Source of the DNA: Streptomyces sp. NBC_00162
GTDB lineage: Bacteria; Actinomycetota; Actinomycetes; Streptomycetales; Streptomycetaceae
DNA length: 64,000 nucleotides
Direction: 5' to 3'
Assembly: GCF_024611995.1 (NCBI RefSeq)
Contig: NZ_CP102509.1
Coordinates: 6,820,001-6,884,000 of the forward strand
Shown: positions 28,434-37,338 of the stretch, piece by piece
Position numbering within the stretch: the stretch's first letter is position 1
Layout of the letters: every line of letters starts with the position of its first letter
Made by a program: the position numbers and the translations under genes
The notes under the pieces: generated by a model
Database searches by the model: none
Seen by the model: only the letters and a program-made list of their open reading frames with translations
Told to the model about the DNA's origin: nothing

Positions 28434-29690
28434 GTGGCCGACACATCGAAGACGACCACGGGGGTCAGCGTGCACCCAGCCGCACCAGCGGCCGGCGCGC
28501 CCAGAGCCTCCGGCTTCTGGCTGGTGGGCGCGGTCCTCGTCCTGCTCATGCTCTCCTCCTCCGTGCCCTCCGCCCTCTACGTGCTCTACCAGGAGAAGTG
28601 GGGGCTGTCCTCCGGCACCATCACGGTGGTCTTCGCCCTGTACGCGGTGACCGTGCTCGCCGGGCTCCTGCTGTTCGGGTCGCTGTCCGACACCCTCGGC
28701 CGGCGCCCCGTCCTGGGCGCCGGGCTGGTCCTGGCGATCGTCTCGATGGGACTGTTCGCCGGTGCCCAGGGGCTGGGGCTGCTGCTCGCCGCCCGCGCCG
28801 TACAGGGGCTCGCCGTGGGCCTGGCCACCGGGGCGATGGGCGCGGCCCTGCTGGAACTCAGCCCCGCGTCCCGGCCCGCGCTCGGCGCCCAGGTCAACAG
28901 CGCCGGGCCGACCGTGGGGATCGGGCTCGGCGGGATCGGGGCCGGCCTCCTCGTCCAGTTCGCCCCCGCGCCGACGGTCCTGAGCTACGTGCTGCTGATC
29001 GGGGCCTTCGCCGTGACCCTGGTGGGCGTGGTCCGGATGCGGGAGAGCGCACCGGGGGCGGGGGGCCGCTTCCGGGTGGTCCCGCACCGGATCCACGTGC
29101 CGGCCGGCTCCCGCGGCACGTTCGCCGTCCTCGTCCTGACCATCGTCGCGGTCTGGTCGGTGGGCGGCTTCTACCTCTCGCTCGGCCCGCACCTGGCGCT
29201 CTCGCTGCTGGAGTCCACCAACTACCTCGTCGGCGGCGGCACGGTCGCCCTGCTCGCGGGCGCGGCCACCGTGGCCCAGCTGATGCTGGGCCGCACCGAG
29301 GCCCTGCGCACCGCCGTGCTCGGGCTGTGCGGACTGCTCGCCGGACTCGGCCTGGTCCTGCTCGCGCTGGGCCTCGGCTCGGCCGCCGTGTTCCTGGTGG
29401 CCACCGCGGTGCTCGGCAGCGGCTGGGGCGCGGCCTTCCTCGGCTCCTTCCGCGCGCTGAGCGGACTCGCCGACCCGGCACACCGCGGCGAACTGACCGC
29501 CGCCGTCTACGTGTTCGCGTACCTCGCGATGAGCGTGCCGGCGGTCCTCGCCGGGATGCTCACCAACATCCACGGCCTGCACCGCACCTCGGTCGGCTTC
29601 ATGGCCGCCGTCGCCGCGGTGTGCGCCCTGGCCCTGCTCGTCACCGTGCGACTGGCCGCCCGTACCCGGGCCGAGGGGAGGGCGGTGTGA
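28434..29690 (+). CDS. MFS transporter
   Basis: A 418-residue 12-helix permease. Motif A is visible between helices 2 and 3 (FGSLSDTLGRRPVLGAG), with FLVATAVLGSGWGAAFLGS in the C-terminal half. The GTG at 28434 follows GGGGGAG; the true start could be the next GTG at 28470. Located right after the molybdoenzyme and followed by an overlapping histidine kinase gene, it likely exports the pathway product or imports its substrate. No substrate signature is evident. Confidence 0.9.
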   Translation: MADTSKTTTGVSVHPAAPAAGAPRASGFWLVGAVLVLLMLSSSVPSALYVLYQEKWGLSSGTITVVFALYAVTVLAGLLLFGSLSDTLGRRPVLGAGLVLAIVSMGLFAGAQGLGLLLAARAVQGLAVGLATGAMGAALLELSPASRPALGAQVNSAGPTVGIGLGGIGAGLLVQFAPAPTVLSYVLLIGAFAVTLVGVVRMRESAPGAGGRFRVVPHRIHVPAGSRGTFAVLVLTIVAVWSVGGFYLSLGPHLALSLLESTNYLVGGGTVALLAGAATVAQLMLGRTEALRTAVLGLCGLLAGLGLVLLALGLGSAAVFLVATAVLGSGWGAAFLGSFRALSGLADPAHRGELTAAVYVFAYLAMSVPAVLAGMLTNIHGLHRTSVGFMAAVAAVCALALLVTVRLAARTRAEGRAV

Positions 29691-31186
29691 ACGACCTGGA
29701 ACTGAGGTCCGCCCTGCACGGACTGGAGATCTTCGCCGGGATCACCGACGACCAGCTGGACTGGCTGGTGTCGGTCTCCGAGCCTCGGGTCCTCGCCGAC
29801 GGGGAGGTCCTCTTCCGCGACGGTGAGGAGGCGACCGGCTTCCACGTCCTGCTCTCGGGCGGGCTGGTCGTCACCAAGGTGGTCGACGGCCGGGAGGAGG
29901 TGCTCACCCGGCACTCCACCGAGGAGGAGAGCGCCGCCGCCGAGGAGCACGACGGCAAACCGTCCGCCGCCCACCGGTTCACCGGTGAACTGCCCCTGCT
30001 GACCGAGGGCTCCTACGTGGCCACCGCGGCCGCGAGCGGGCCGTCGACCACCGTCGTGGCGTATACGAAGCCGGTCTTCTTCGAGATGCTGACCCGCTGC
30101 CACGGGGTGGCCGCCGTACTGATCCCCGTGCTGGCCTGGCGGATCAAGTCCTCCGAGGTGCAGGCCCGCAAGCGGGCCACCGTGGAGGCGCTCGGCACCC
30201 TGGCCGCCGGCCTCGCCCACGAGCTGAACAACCCGGCGGCCGCCGTGGCCCGGGCCGCGCAGGAACTGGCCCCCGCCCTGGACCGGCTCACCCGCACCGC
30301 CCAGGCCTGGGGCGCGGCCGCCACCGGCGCGGAGCGCTCCGTGTTCGACCGGCTGGCGGACGAGCTGGACAAGCTCCCGCCACCGGTGATCACCGACCCG
30401 CTCGCCCAGGCCGACGCCGAGGAGGAGATCGCCGACTGGGCGGAGGAGGCGGGCACCGAGCGGCCCGGCCTGCTCGGCTCGGGGGTCTCGGACCTCGGGC
30501 TGGAGCTGGGCTGGCTGCTGGAACGGCTGGAGGGCGTCGGCGAGCCCTCCCTGCCGGCCGCACTCGACCACCTGGCGGCGCTCCTGGAGATCCGCTCGCT
30601 CGCCGCGGAGCTCCGGGCGGCCGGTCCGCGGATCTCCCAACTCGTCTCCGCCACCCGGGATTACGCCAATCTCGACCGCGCCCCCGAACAGAGCTTCCAG
30701 GTGACCGGCGGACTGGAGAACACGCTGGTCGTGCTGCGTGCCAAGCTCGCCGGGATCAGCATCGTGCGGGAGTACGAACCCGGCCTGCCCGAACTGACGG
30801 GCTATCCGAGCGAGTTGAACCAGGTGTGGACCAACCTGGTCGACAACTCGGCCGAGGCCATGGAGGGTTCCGGCGTACTCACGCTGCGCGCCCGGGCCGA
30901 GGGCATCTGCATGGTCGTGGAGATCACCGACACCGGACGCGGCATCCCGGAGGAATCCCTGCCGCGGATCTTCGAACCCTTCTACACCACCAAGGACGTG
31001 GGCAAGGGCACGGGCCTGGGGCTGCACCTCAGCTACCGCATCGTGACCCAGCGCCACCACGGGTCCATCACGGCCCGCTCGCGTCCGGGCGAGACCCGGA
31101 TGGTGGTCCGGCTGCCCTTCGCCGGCGGCGCCCAGTCCTGCGCCCCACCTGCCGCAACACCAGAAGTACCCACCTCCACCAGTTGA
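29687..31186 (+). CDS. Soluble histidine kinase with N-terminal cyclic-nucleotide-binding-like domain
   Basis: A 499-residue kinase without membrane segments. Residues about 10-145 form a cNMP-binding-type jelly roll (LEIFAGITDDQLDWLVSVSE, LADGEVLFRDGEEATGFHVL). The dimerisation/phosphoacceptor helix has LAAGLAHELNNPAAAV with His178. A long helical insert (about 200-330) precedes the ATPase domain: N-box NQVWTNLVDNSAEAM, G1 ITDTGRGIPEE, F-box EPFYTTKDVGKGTGLGL. It overlaps the MFS stop by 4 nt (GTGA). No response regulator is adjacent; the receiver-flavoprotein at 5747-7465 is the natural candidate, as similar kinases and receiver-flavoproteins occur together in other actinobacteria (recalled, unchecked). 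Confidence 0.9.
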   Translation: MNDLELRSALHGLEIFAGITDDQLDWLVSVSEPRVLADGEVLFRDGEEATGFHVLLSGGLVVTKVVDGREEVLTRHSTEEESAAAEEHDGKPSAAHRFTGELPLLTEGSYVATAAASGPSTTVVAYTKPVFFEMLTRCHGVAAVLIPVLAWRIKSSEVQARKRATVEALGTLAAGLAHELNNPAAAVARAAQELAPALDRLTRTAQAWGAAATGAERSVFDRLADELDKLPPPVITDPLAQADAEEEIADWAEEAGTERPGLLGSGVSDLGLELGWLLERLEGVGEPSLPAALDHLAALLEIRSLAAELRAAGPRISQLVSATRDYANLDRAPEQSFQVTGGLENTLVVLRAKLAGISIVREYEPGLPELTGYPSELNQVWTNLVDNSAEAMEGSGVLTLRARAEGICMVVEITDTGRGIPEESLPRIFEPFYTTKDVGKGTGLGLHLSYRIVTQRHHGSITARSRPGETRMVVRLPFAGGAQSCAPPAATPEVPTSTS

Positions 31187-31201
31187 ATGATCGGAGTCGA
31201 C

Positions 31202-31543
31202 ATGGCCAAGTACGACATCTCCAAGCTGCACCCGGTGTTCGTGCGCCAGATGGAAGCGCTGGCCGCCCTGGACATCGAGGCGGTCATGAAGAACTACACC
31301 GACGACGCGGTGCTGTTGCGCTTCGAGGGCGTCTCGGTCGGCATCGACGCCGTTCGCGAGACGTTCACCGGATATCTCACCGTGAAGCCCACGCTGGTGG
31401 AACTCCAGGAGTACATCGAGACGGACGACACCATCTTCTACCGGGCGATCATGAACCTGAACGGTGAACCGGAGCACGCGTTCGGGACACTTGTGGTCCG
31501 CGATGGCCGAATCTGGCGGCAGACGGCCGGGTTCGGCGGCTGA
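31202..31543 (+). CDS. SnoaL/NTF2-like protein 4 (last gene of operon)
   Basis: A 113-residue NTF2/SnoaL-fold protein: LHPVFVRQMEALAALDIEAVMKNYTDD, then RFEGVSVGIDAVRETF and the C-terminal sheet with AFGTLVVRDGRIWRQTAGFGG. The ATG at 31202 has GGAG at 31190-31194; another ATG at 31187 abuts the kinase stop. A strong hairpin at 31568-31598 ends the transcription unit. Confidence 0.86.
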   Translation: MAKYDISKLHPVFVRQMEALAALDIEAVMKNYTDDAVLLRFEGVSVGIDAVRETFTGYLTVKPTLVELQEYIETDDTIFYRAIMNLNGEPEHAFGTLVVRDGRIWRQTAGFGG

Positions 31544-31567
31544 TCCCGGAAATCTGGGTAGCGTGTG

Positions 31568-31598
31568 CGGGGAGGGCGGTGGATGTGCGCCCTCCCCG
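31568..31598 (+). terminator. Hairpin terminator at end of the 24-gene operon
   Basis: Perfect 11-bp inverted repeat CGGGGAGGGCG / CGCCCTCCCCG with a 9-nt loop, 25 nt after the last stop codon. No T-run, as is common in Streptomyces. I saw no comparable hairpin between 8021 and 31543. Confidence 0.8.
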
Positions 31599-31647
31599 TA
31601 TGTGTGGCAGGTCGTAGATATATGCAAGAAGTGGTGAAGGGGAGGCC

Positions 31648-32292
31648 ATGGAACGCGAAACCGGACGGGTCGAGGCATTCAGTGATGGTGTATTTGCCAT
31701 CATCATTACCATCCTCGTCCTGGAATTGAAGGTTCCGGAAGAAACGGGATCCGACTTCTGGCACGGAGTTCGGGAACAGTGGCCGCATTACGCCGCCTAT
31801 GTGGTGAGCTTCCTCATCATCGGCGTGATGTGGGTGAACCACCACACCATCTTCAGTCACCTCAAGCGGGTCGACCGGCCGCTGTTGTTCCTGAATCTCC
31901 TGGTGCTCATGGTGGTATCGGTGATTCCCTACACCACCAACGTCCTCGCCGAACACCTCATGGAGGAAGGCTCCGCCACCCCGGCGGCCGTCCTCTACAG
32001 CCTCGTCACCGTGGCCTATGCCTTGGCGTTCCTGGCCTTCTGGTGGTACGTCACCCGGGTCGGCCACCTCTTCCACGAAACGGTCGACAAGGAAGGCGCC
32101 CGGGCGACGCGCGTGCGGTTCGGCCTCGGCGCCATCGCCTACCCCTTGACCGTGGTCCTGGCGTTCTTCTCCGCACCGCTCACTCTTGTCGCGCACTTCC
32201 TGATCGCGATCTACTATGCGGCGAACCAGATCCCCATCCCCCTCGTGGTAGAGGAAGAGCGGCTCGAAACTGCGAGCGACCTCAGGAAGTAG
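31648..32292 (+). CDS. TMEM175-family potassium channel-like membrane protein
   Basis: A 214-residue six-helix membrane protein of the DUF1211/TMEM175 family. The hallmark FSDGVFAI motif is at residues 11-18 (EAFSDGVFAIIITILVLELKVP region), followed by HYAAYVVSFLIIGVMWVNHHT, another family signature. Bacterial members form tetrameric K+-permeable channels. It has its own upstream gap (31599-31647) after the operon terminator and A/T-richer 5' codons than its neighbours (TTC AGT GAT GGT GTA TTT), so it is a separate unit. Confidence 0.92.
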   Translation: MERETGRVEAFSDGVFAIIITILVLELKVPEETGSDFWHGVREQWPHYAAYVVSFLIIGVMWVNHHTIFSHLKRVDRPLLFLNLLVLMVVSVIPYTTNVLAEHLMEEGSATPAAVLYSLVTVAYALAFLAFWWYVTRVGHLFHETVDKEGARATRVRFGLGAIAYPLTVVLAFFSAPLTLVAHFLIAIYYAANQIPIPLVVEEERLETASDLRK

Positions 32293-32364
32293 CCGCCGGG
32301 GCCTACGGCCGTTCTTCGCGGTCAAGTAGGGTATTGGATCTAGCTGGTCGCGGGGGAGGCCCAG

Positions 32365-33684
32365 ATGGCTCGCGTAGTCCTGCCGGAGGAATCCACGAAG
32401 GAAATCTCCGAATTGATCGATGTACTGATCTCTCTTCTCTTCGAGTCCTTACCCCGGCGGGACCAGCGAAACTGGGCCCGCGTTTATCTGAACGGCCTCG
32501 TGCGGACTAAAGGGAAGAAAACAATCCGCAACATCGCCGGAACCGGAGCCAGTTCCGTAGAGCAGAGCCTTCAGCAGTTCATCAGCAAGTCCCCCTGGGA
32601 CTGGACCCCGGTCCGCCGCTCCCTCGCGCAGCACCTCGAACGCACCGCACAGCGCCCGTTGGCCTGGGTGCTCCAGCCCATGGTCATAGAGAAGGCCGGC
32701 GACCGCTCGGTCGGCGTGGGCCGGCAGTTCGTCCCGCAGCTCGGTCGCACCGCCAACTGTCAGCAGGCCAGCGGGATCTGGCTGGCCTCCAGCGAGGCCA
32801 GCTTCCCGGTCGAATGGACCCTCACCCTCCCGGGGCCCTGGACCAGCGAACTCCTGCGCCGCCGAAGGGCCGGAATCCCCGACACGGCCCGCTCCCTCAC
32901 CCCCGCCCAGGACGCCGTACACGCCGTCCAGCGGATGGCCGCCACCTGGCAACTCCAGCGCCGGCCCGTGGTGATGGAGGTCGCCAACGGCGATCTCCCG
33001 CAGAGCATCGAGTCCTTCGCCCTCCAGGACATCCCCTTCGTCTTCAAGGTCGACGGCTCGCTGCCCGTCTCCTTCGGCGGCGCCGGCCGCCACAAGCCCG
33101 GCCCGCACACCGCACCCGCCCGCGAGCTCATCGACTCCCTGCGCTCCCAGCGCCGCGTCGTCGAATGGACCCGGCACGGCCGGGCCGAGGGCGCGGTGAC
33201 CCTGCTGACCTCGGCCTCGATCCTCGCCACCCCCAGCGAGGACCGGCCCGCACCCGCGCCCACCACCCCGCTGCTGCTGGTCGGGGCCTGGACCGAAGCC
33301 GCCCTGCTGCCCTCCGAGTTCTGGATCACCAACATCGGCGACCGGCCGCTCGCCCAACTGTTCCTGCTCGCCAAACTCACCGACCGCGTCTCCCTCGACT
33401 TCACCGAGACCTGCGAACCCGTGGGCATCCGGGACTTCGAGGGCCGCTCCTTCCGGGGCTGGCACCACCACGCCACCCTGGCGAGCGTGGCCCACGCGGC
33501 CAGGCTCCTCGGCGCACGGGACCGCGCACCCGGCGGGGGCGTGCCCGGACGGAGCCTGGGGGAGTACCCCGGACCCGCCCGCTCCGCCGCGACCCGCTCC
33601 GCCGCCACGCCCCGGCCACCCGCCGTCCTGCCGCCGCGACCGCTCATCCCCGGGCAGACCCCGAGACGCGAGTACATCCGCTGA
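32365..33684 (+). CDS. Domesticated IS701-type transposase, catalytic aspartates lost
   Basis: A 439-residue protein with the full IS701/DDE_5-like architecture: PRRDQRNWARVYLNGLV, GDRSVGVGRQFVPQLGRTANCQ, FWITNIGDRPLAQLFLLAKL, and DFEGRSFRGWHHHATLASVAHAARLL. The first catalytic Asp (IDDTGFPK in active elements) is replaced by Gln104-Pro105, the second (ADAGYGD) by Glu205; the terminal Glu region is kept. No terminal inverted repeats or target duplications are visible. Loss of the active site with conservation of the rest points to a host function such as DNA binding. A Pro/Ala-rich tail of ~60 residues is added. Its stop overlaps the xdhC start by 1 nt (TGATG), an operon-like arrangement not expected for a mobile element. 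Confidence 0.85.
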   Translation: MARVVLPEESTKEISELIDVLISLLFESLPRRDQRNWARVYLNGLVRTKGKKTIRNIAGTGASSVEQSLQQFISKSPWDWTPVRRSLAQHLERTAQRPLAWVLQPMVIEKAGDRSVGVGRQFVPQLGRTANCQQASGIWLASSEASFPVEWTLTLPGPWTSELLRRRRAGIPDTARSLTPAQDAVHAVQRMAATWQLQRRPVVMEVANGDLPQSIESFALQDIPFVFKVDGSLPVSFGGAGRHKPGPHTAPARELIDSLRSQRRVVEWTRHGRAEGAVTLLTSASILATPSEDRPAPAPTTPLLLVGAWTEAALLPSEFWITNIGDRPLAQLFLLAKLTDRVSLDFTETCEPVGIRDFEGRSFRGWHHHATLASVAHAARLLGARDRAPGGGVPGRSLGEYPGPARSAATRSAATPRPPAVLPPRPLIPGQTPRREYIR

Positions 33685-34823
33685 TGCTCGACATAGCCGA
33701 CGAGCTACGCGCGTGGTGTGCCGCGCGCCGGGAATTCGCCCTGGCCACCGTGGTCGCAGTCAGCGGGAGCGCGCCCCGCGGACCGGGCGCCTCGCTCGCC
33801 GTCGACGACCGGGGCACCGCCCTCGGCTCCATCTCCGGGGGCTGTGTGGAGTCCGCCGTGCACGAGCTCTGCCTCGACGCCATCGAGTCCGGCGAGGGCG
33901 GCCTGCACCGCTTCGGCTACAGCGACGACGACGCCTTCGCCGTGGGACTCACCTGCGGGGGAGTCCTCGACGTCCTGGTCACCCCGGTACGCGGCGGCGA
34001 CCCCGTCCGGCCGGTCCTCGGCTCGGTGCTCGACGCCGCCGCCGGCGGTACGCGGGCCGCACTGGCCCGGGTGGTCTCCGGCCCGCCGTCGCAGCTCGGC
34101 CGGGCGCTCGCCGTCCACGCCGACGGATCGTACGAGGGCGGGCTGGGCGGCGGCGCCGCCCTGGACCGGGAGGCGGCCGAGCGGGTACGGGCCCTGCTGC
34201 TGGCGGGCCGCACCGGCACCGCCGAACTCGGCACGGCGGGCGGACTGTGCGGGGAGCCGCTGACCCTGCTGGTCGAGTCGGCCGCCGAGCCGCCCCGGCT
34301 GATCGTCTACGGGGCCATCGACTTCGCCGCCGCCCTCGCCCGGATGGGCGCCTTCCTCGGACACCGGGTCACCGTGTGCGACGCCCGGCCCGTCTTCGCG
34401 ACCCCGGCCCGCTTCCCCGGCGCCGACGAGGTGATCGTCGACTGGCCGCACCGGCACCTGGCCGCGGAATGGGACGCGGGCCGGCTGGACTCCCGTACCG
34501 CCGTCTGCGTCCTCACCCACGACGCCAAGTTCGACGTACCGCTCCTGTCGCTCGCCCTGCGGCTGCCGCTGACCTACGTCGGAGCCATGGGATCGCGGCG
34601 CACCCACGCCGAACGGGTCGAGCGGCTGCGCGCGGAAGGAGTGCCGCAGGAGGCGCTGGACCGGCTGCGCTCCCCGATCGGCCTCGACCTGGGCGGCGGA
34701 ACCCCGGAGGAGACGGCCCTGGCCATCGCCGCCGAGTTCACGGCGGTCCGGCACGGCGGATCGGCCCTCCCGCTGGTGGCCGGCCGCCGGCCGATCCACC
34801 GCCGCAGGACCAAGGTCCCGTAG
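33684..34823 (+). CDS. xdhC: XdhC-family molybdenum-cofactor maturation protein
   Basis: A 379-residue XdhC/CoxI-family protein needed to load sulphurated molybdenum cofactor into xanthine-dehydrogenase-type enzymes. N-terminal XdhC_CoxI domain: ATVVAVSGSAPRGPGASLAV and GSISGGCVESAVHEL with the conserved Cys; C-terminal Rossmann domain: LIVYGAIDFAAALARMGAFLGHRV and CVLTHDAKFDVPLL, YVGAMGSRRTHAERV, GLDLGGGTPEETALAIAAE. The gene starts in a TGATG overlap with the transposase-like gene. The only Mo hydroxylase in view is the operon enzyme at 24636-28380, the natural client. Confidence 0.93.
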   Translation: MLDIADELRAWCAARREFALATVVAVSGSAPRGPGASLAVDDRGTALGSISGGCVESAVHELCLDAIESGEGGLHRFGYSDDDAFAVGLTCGGVLDVLVTPVRGGDPVRPVLGSVLDAAAGGTRAALARVVSGPPSQLGRALAVHADGSYEGGLGGGAALDREAAERVRALLLAGRTGTAELGTAGGLCGEPLTLLVESAAEPPRLIVYGAIDFAAALARMGAFLGHRVTVCDARPVFATPARFPGADEVIVDWPHRHLAAEWDAGRLDSRTAVCVLTHDAKFDVPLLSLALRLPLTYVGAMGSRRTHAERVERLRAEGVPQEALDRLRSPIGLDLGGGTPEETALAIAAEFTAVRHGGSALPLVAGRRPIHRRRTKVP

Positions 34824-34936
34824 GAAAGAACCAGACGGCCCGGAATGTCCTGGACGATCGGCCCGGGCGGCGTAAACCCCGGGTCATGGGAGAATGAAGT
34901 ACGTGCGTTTCCTCGGCTGCCCTGTCGAGGCCATAG

Positions 34937-36412
<1,476 letters not shown>

Positions 36413-36423
36413 ACCTCACTTTC

Positions 36424-36460
36424 CCGCAGCCCCCAGCCACCCGTTGGCCGGGGGCTGCGG
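36424..36460 (+). terminator. Hairpin terminator after guaB1
   Basis: Inverted repeat with 15-nt arms (36424-36438 and 36446-36460, one mismatch) and a 7-nt loop, 12 nt after the guaB1 stop. The arms are built on CCGCAGCCCCC / GGGGGCTGCGG. Confidence 0.78.
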
Positions 36461-36482
36461 TGTATCCGCGCGCGGGTCCGCT

Positions 36483-36532
36483 GCTGGGGGCTCCGCCCCC
36501 AGACCCCCGCGCCTCAAACGCCGGCGGGGCTG
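36483..36532 (+). repeat. REP-like intergenic repeat, copy 4
   Basis: Same unit as at 4121-4216 (GGGGGCTCCGCCCCC start, CGCGCCTCAAACGCCGGCG core, GGGGCTG end). It is best matched to the inverted copy 45 bp downstream, with which it could form a large stem. Confidence 0.85.
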
Positions 36533-36577
36533 AATTTTGGCTGAGCTGCGCTCGCACGTGCCGCCCGGCGGCAAATC

Positions 36578-36624
36578 CAGCCTCGCCGGCGTTTGAGGCG
36601 CGGGGTCTGGGGCGGAGCCCCAGC
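36578..36624 (-). repeat. REP-like intergenic repeat, copy 5 (inverted)
   Basis: Reverse-complement copy of the unit (CAGCCTCGCCGGCG ... GGCGGAGCCCCAGC). Paired with copy 4 it makes an imperfect inverted repeat of about 47-bp arms around a 45-bp centre. Confidence 0.83.
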
Positions 36625-36756
36625 AGGCGGCCCGCAGGGGGGACCGTTCGGCGCGCCGTTCGACCGGTTGGCGACCCGCAGGGCGGATACGTCAAGCGGC
36701 GGATAACTCCACGGCACGGCTCCGTCACGCTCAGGTCACCGACCTGGAAGGGGCAC

Positions 36757-36798
36757 GCCGTGACCAGTACCAGCACCGCCGTGACCAGTACCAGCACC
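36757..36798 (+). repeat. 21-bp tandem duplication over the sigma-gene start codon
   Basis: Two perfect 21-bp units (36757-36777 and 36778-36798), each containing an in-frame GTG and encoding (A)VTSTST. The duplication adds seven residues and a second possible start at 36781. Only the first GTG has a ribosome binding site (GGAAGGGG, 36746-36753). Confidence 0.85.
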
Positions 36799-37338
36799 CT
36801 CCCCCGCCACACCGACGCACACGCACTCGCCCGGCTGCACAAGGAGCACGGCAAAGCCCTTTACGCCTTCCTCCTCGGCCTGACCTTCGGCGACCGCCAC
36901 CGTGCCGAGGACCTCGTCCAGGAGACCCTCTTCCGCGCCTGGAAGCACCCCGAGGCGCTGGAGAGCGCCCACGCCTCCATGCGGCCCTGGCTGTACACCG
37001 TGGGCCGGCGCCTCGCCATCGACGCCCGGCGGGCCCGCCAGGTGCGCCCCGCCGAGGTCGGGCCGGACGCCCTGGAGTTCTCCCCGGCCGCCGACGACCG
37101 CACCGAGCAGGCCGTCGCCGTCCTCGACGTCCGCGAAGCCCTGCGATTACTCAGCCCCGAGCACCGCGCCGTGCTCGTACAGATCTACTTCCGCGGGGCC
37201 TCGGTCTGCGAGGCCGCCGAGGCGCTCGGAGTGCCGCCCGGGACCGTGAAGTCCCGTACCTACTACGCCTTGCGGGCACTGCGCGCCGTCATGCCCGGCT
37301 ACGGCCCCGGCGCCCCCGACGCACGGGCCGCCGCCTGA
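36760..37338 (+). CDS. ECF-family RNA polymerase sigma factor
   Basis: A 192-residue sigma-70 family (ECF) protein: region 2 (LARLHKEHGKALYAFLLGL; DRHRAEDLVQETLFRAWKHP) and region 4 (ALRLLSPEHRAVLVQIYFRGASVCEAAEALG, GVPPGTVKSRTYYALRALR). The N-terminus is a repeated VTSTST sequence from a 21-bp tandem duplication over the start. No anti-sigma gene accompanies it; the next gene is a convergent regulator whose 3' end overlaps the sigma gene by 40 nt (37299-37338). Control of its activity is thus unknown. Confidence 0.93.
   Translation: MTSTSTAVTSTSTLPRHTDAHALARLHKEHGKALYAFLLGLTFGDRHRAEDLVQETLFRAWKHPEALESAHASMRPWLYTVGRRLAIDARRARQVRPAEVGPDALEFSPAADDRTEQAVAVLDVREALRLLSPEHRAVLVQIYFRGASVCEAAEALGVPPGTVKSRTYYALRALRAVMPGYGPGAPDARAAA

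Larger units (their letters stand above)
36413..36759. other. 347-bp gene-free region between guaB1 and ECF sigma gene
   Basis: Holds the guaB1 terminator (36424-36460), two REP-like repeats in inverted orientation (36483-36532 and 36578-36624) and about 135 bp of sigma-gene upstream sequence. A long open frame through this interval is spurious, since it reads through both repeats. No clear promoter hexamers are visible. Confidence 0.7.

Noticed and set aside
32365..33684. Active insertion sequence
   Set aside because: Catalytic Asp positions are lost, no terminal repeats are visible and the gene overlaps xdhC.
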